Below, one piece after another: positions 5,869 to 7,285 of a DNA stretch of 7,285 bases. The DNA comes from Desulfovibrio sp. (GTDB taxonomy: Bacteria > Desulfobacterota > Desulfovibrionia > Desulfovibrionales > Desulfovibrionaceae). The translations under genes and the position numbers were made by a program. The DNA is taken from NCBI GenBank assembly GCA_009773975.1, contig VSMX01000116.1, forward strand, positions 1-7,285, read 5' to 3'. The notes below the pieces were generated by a model that was not told the DNA's origin, made no database searches, and saw nothing but the letters and a program-made list of their open reading frames with translations. Numbering within the stretch: position 1 is the stretch's first letter; every line of letters begins with the position of its first letter.

Positions 5869-7185
5869 ATGAGCGACTTGACACCGCGTCAGATAGTAGC
5901 CGAACTTGACAAGTTTGTCGTGGGCCAGGAACAGGCTAAAAAAATGGTGGCTATAGCCGTCAGGAACCGCTGGAGAAGGCAACATCTTTCTCCTGAGCTG
6001 CGCGATGAGATCGCCCCAAAAAATATTATCATGATGGGGCCAACAGGCGTTGGAAAAACGGAAATCGCGCGACGCCTCGCCAAATTGTCCAGGGCGCCTT
6101 TCGTCAAGGTTGAAGCCACCAAGTTTACGGAAGTTGGCTATGTTGGCCGCGATGTGGAATCAATCATCAGGGATTTGATGGAAATCGCCATCAATCTTAT
6201 GCGGGAAGAGGAAAATGCGCGCGTAAGCGACGCAGCCAAAGCCGCGGCCGAATCCCGCTTGCTTGATCTTCTTCTTCCCCATTCTTTTGGCAGCGACGAA
6301 CGCAACTCTACAAGAGAAAAGCTGCTTCAGCAATTCAGAATAGGCTATCTCGACGACCGTGAAGTCGAGATGGAAGTAACCGAGCAGCACACGGGAAAAG
6401 GCATCGACATCTTCGCAATACCAGGCATGGAAAACATGGGCGGCCAGGTCAGGGATATGTTCAGCAAGGCTTTTCCGCCAAAGCGCCAACGGCGCAAAAT
6501 GAAATTGAAAAATGCCTTTAATATTCTTGTTCAGGAAGAATCCGGAAAACTGATTGATGAGGAATCCCTTGTGGAGCGAGCCCGTGAAAGGGTGGAGCAG
6601 ACTGGCATTGTTTTTATTGACGAAATCGACAAAATTGCCAGCACCTCCCAGAACAGGACCTCTGATATTTCTCGTGAAGGTGTGCAAAGGGATCTTTTGC
6701 CCATCGTGGAAGGCAGTGTGGTCAATACCAAGTACGGCATGGTCAGAACCGATCACATCCTGTTCATAGCCGCAGGATCTTTTCATTTCAGCAAGCCATC
6801 GGACATGATCCCCGAACTTCAGGGCCGCTTCCCCTTGCGCGTGGAATTGCAGCCTCTGGGCAAAGATGAGTTTTTGCGCATTCTCACAGAACCCCATAAC
6901 GCTTTGACAAGGCAATATGAGGCTCTTTTGGGCACGGAAAAAATAGATCTGACATTTACAAAAGAAGGCTTGGAAGAAGTCGCCGCGTTTGCCGAAGAAA
7001 CCAATGCCCGTACGGAAAATATCGGCGCCAGGCGCCTTTACACGATTATGGAAAAGATTTTGTCCGATATTTCCTTTGAAGCGCCAGAAAAGCCGGGTGA
7101 AAAAATTTCAATTGACAAGGATTACGTCAATCAGCACCTGGAAGAATTACGTAATGACCAGGATTTGAGCCGCTATATTTTATAG
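5869..7185 (+). CDS. hslU: ATP-dependent protease unfoldase subunit HslU (ClpY)
   Basis: HslU is the AAA+ hexamer that unfolds substrates and feeds them into the HslV peptidase in the cytoplasm, part of the heat-shock response. The 438 residues match the family's usual length of about 440. The N-terminal LTPRQIVAELDKFVVGQ is characteristic. Walker A is GPTGVGKT (57-64), the pore loop GYVGRD is at 90-95, and Walker B is IVFIDEID (247-254). The arginine finger is in ELQGRF (Arg320) and sensor 2 in GARRL (386-390). The variable I domain falls at about 110-240. The C-terminus LSRYIL matches the tail that inserts between HslV subunits and activates them, so a functional HslV is expected. hslV, which often lies directly upstream, is absent here. 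The ribosome binding site is weak (CAGG, eight bases before the ATG), which fits control by the leader. Confidence 0.97.
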   Translation: MSDLTPRQIVAELDKFVVGQEQAKKMVAIAVRNRWRRQHLSPELRDEIAPKNIIMMGPTGVGKTEIARRLAKLSRAPFVKVEATKFTEVGYVGRDVESIIRDLMEIAINLMREEENARVSDAAKAAAESRLLDLLLPHSFGSDERNSTREKLLQQFRIGYLDDREVEMEVTEQHTGKGIDIFAIPGMENMGGQVRDMFSKAFPPKRQRRKMKLKNAFNILVQEESGKLIDEESLVERARERVEQTGIVFIDEIDKIASTSQNRTSDISREGVQRDLLPIVEGSVVNTKYGMVRTDHILFIAAGSFHFSKPSDMIPELQGRFPLRVELQPLGKDEFLRILTEPHNALTRQYEALLGTEKIDLTFTKEGLEEVAAFAEETNARTENIGARRLYTIMEKILSDISFEAPEKPGEKISIDKDYVNQHLEELRNDQDLSRYIL

Positions 7186-7210
7186 CAGTTTTTGAAAAAT
7201 TATTTTTTGC

Positions 7211-7239
7211 TTGACAGTTACCCTCATCTGTCCTACAAA
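7211..7239 (+). promoter_or_regulatory. Promoter for a gene beyond the window's right edge
   Basis: A perfect -35 TTGACA (7211-7216) is followed after 17 bp by TACAAA (7234-7239, four of six matches to the -10 consensus). Transcription would start near 7246. No GC-rich terminator separates it from the hslU stop at 7183-7185; there are only AT-rich runs (7189-7208), so read-through from hslU is also possible. Confidence 0.5.
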
Positions 7240-7270
7240 ACCGTCTCGCACATTGAGAAAGCGATTTGCG

Positions 7271-7276
7271 AAAGGA
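7271..7276 (+). promoter_or_regulatory. Ribosome binding site of the next, unseen gene
   Basis: AAAGGA lies nine bases before the window end, so a start codon is expected immediately after 7285. The downstream gene itself cannot be identified from this window. Confidence 0.45.
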
Positions 7277-7285
7277 ATTTCAAAA

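Noticed and set aside
6160..6915. Minus-strand open frame of 251 codons opposite hslU
   Set aside because: It is antisense to hslU, whose motifs are intact throughout, and has no recognisable protein motif; a shadow frame.
7156..7166. GACCAGGATTT inside hslU identical to 5785-5795 in its leader
   Set aside because: The copy at the hslU 3' end encodes conserved C-terminal residues (DQDL), so the match is most likely coincidence.
7189..7208. AT-rich runs after hslU as a terminator
   Set aside because: Only A-T pairing is possible and there is no GC stem; too weak to call an intrinsic terminator.

Overview
The window reads as an ordinary bacterial chromosome segment of moderate GC content. The Csd6-like L,D-transpeptidase, the small-type PurB and PyrE, and an HslU with no HslV beside it together suggest a Desulfovibrio-like member of the Desulfovibrionales. 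That placement is an inference from protein style, not a database result. No insertion sequence, prophage, CRISPR array, tRNA or rRNA was found.

Layout. Positions 1-231 hold the possible tail of an upstream gene, a hairpin, a likely intrinsic terminator and a weak promoter. A tightly packed plus-strand operon fills 232-5444: an FmdB-type zinc-ribbon protein, purB (4-nt overlap), pyrE (18-nt gap), a secreted L,D-transpeptidase-family enzyme with three NTF2-like repeats (probably a TTG start inside the end of pyrE), and a single-pass membrane protein of unknown function (1-nt TGATG overlap). A small minus-strand gene for a 73-residue membrane protein (5459-5680) converges on this operon. The 188-bp divergent spacer 5681-5868 holds a perfect 8-bp inverted repeat, a consensus -10 box and a structured leader in front of hslU (5869-7185). 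The last 100 bases carry a promoter and a ribosome binding site for a gene starting just beyond the window.

How the genes work together. PurB acts in purine synthesis (two steps) and PyrE in UMP synthesis, so the front of the operon is nucleotide metabolism. The back is envelope work: the transpeptidase-family protein probably trims or cross-links peptidoglycan in the periplasm, and the anchored protein after it may be its partner. HslU is the unfoldase of the HslUV heat-shock protease.

The most interesting items are the hslU leader, where an upstream segment and the ribosome binding site can compete for the same complementary stretch; the inverted repeat between the divergent genes; and the triplicated NTF2-like architecture of the Csd6-like enzyme together with its coupled unknown partner. 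No wholly new system is evident.
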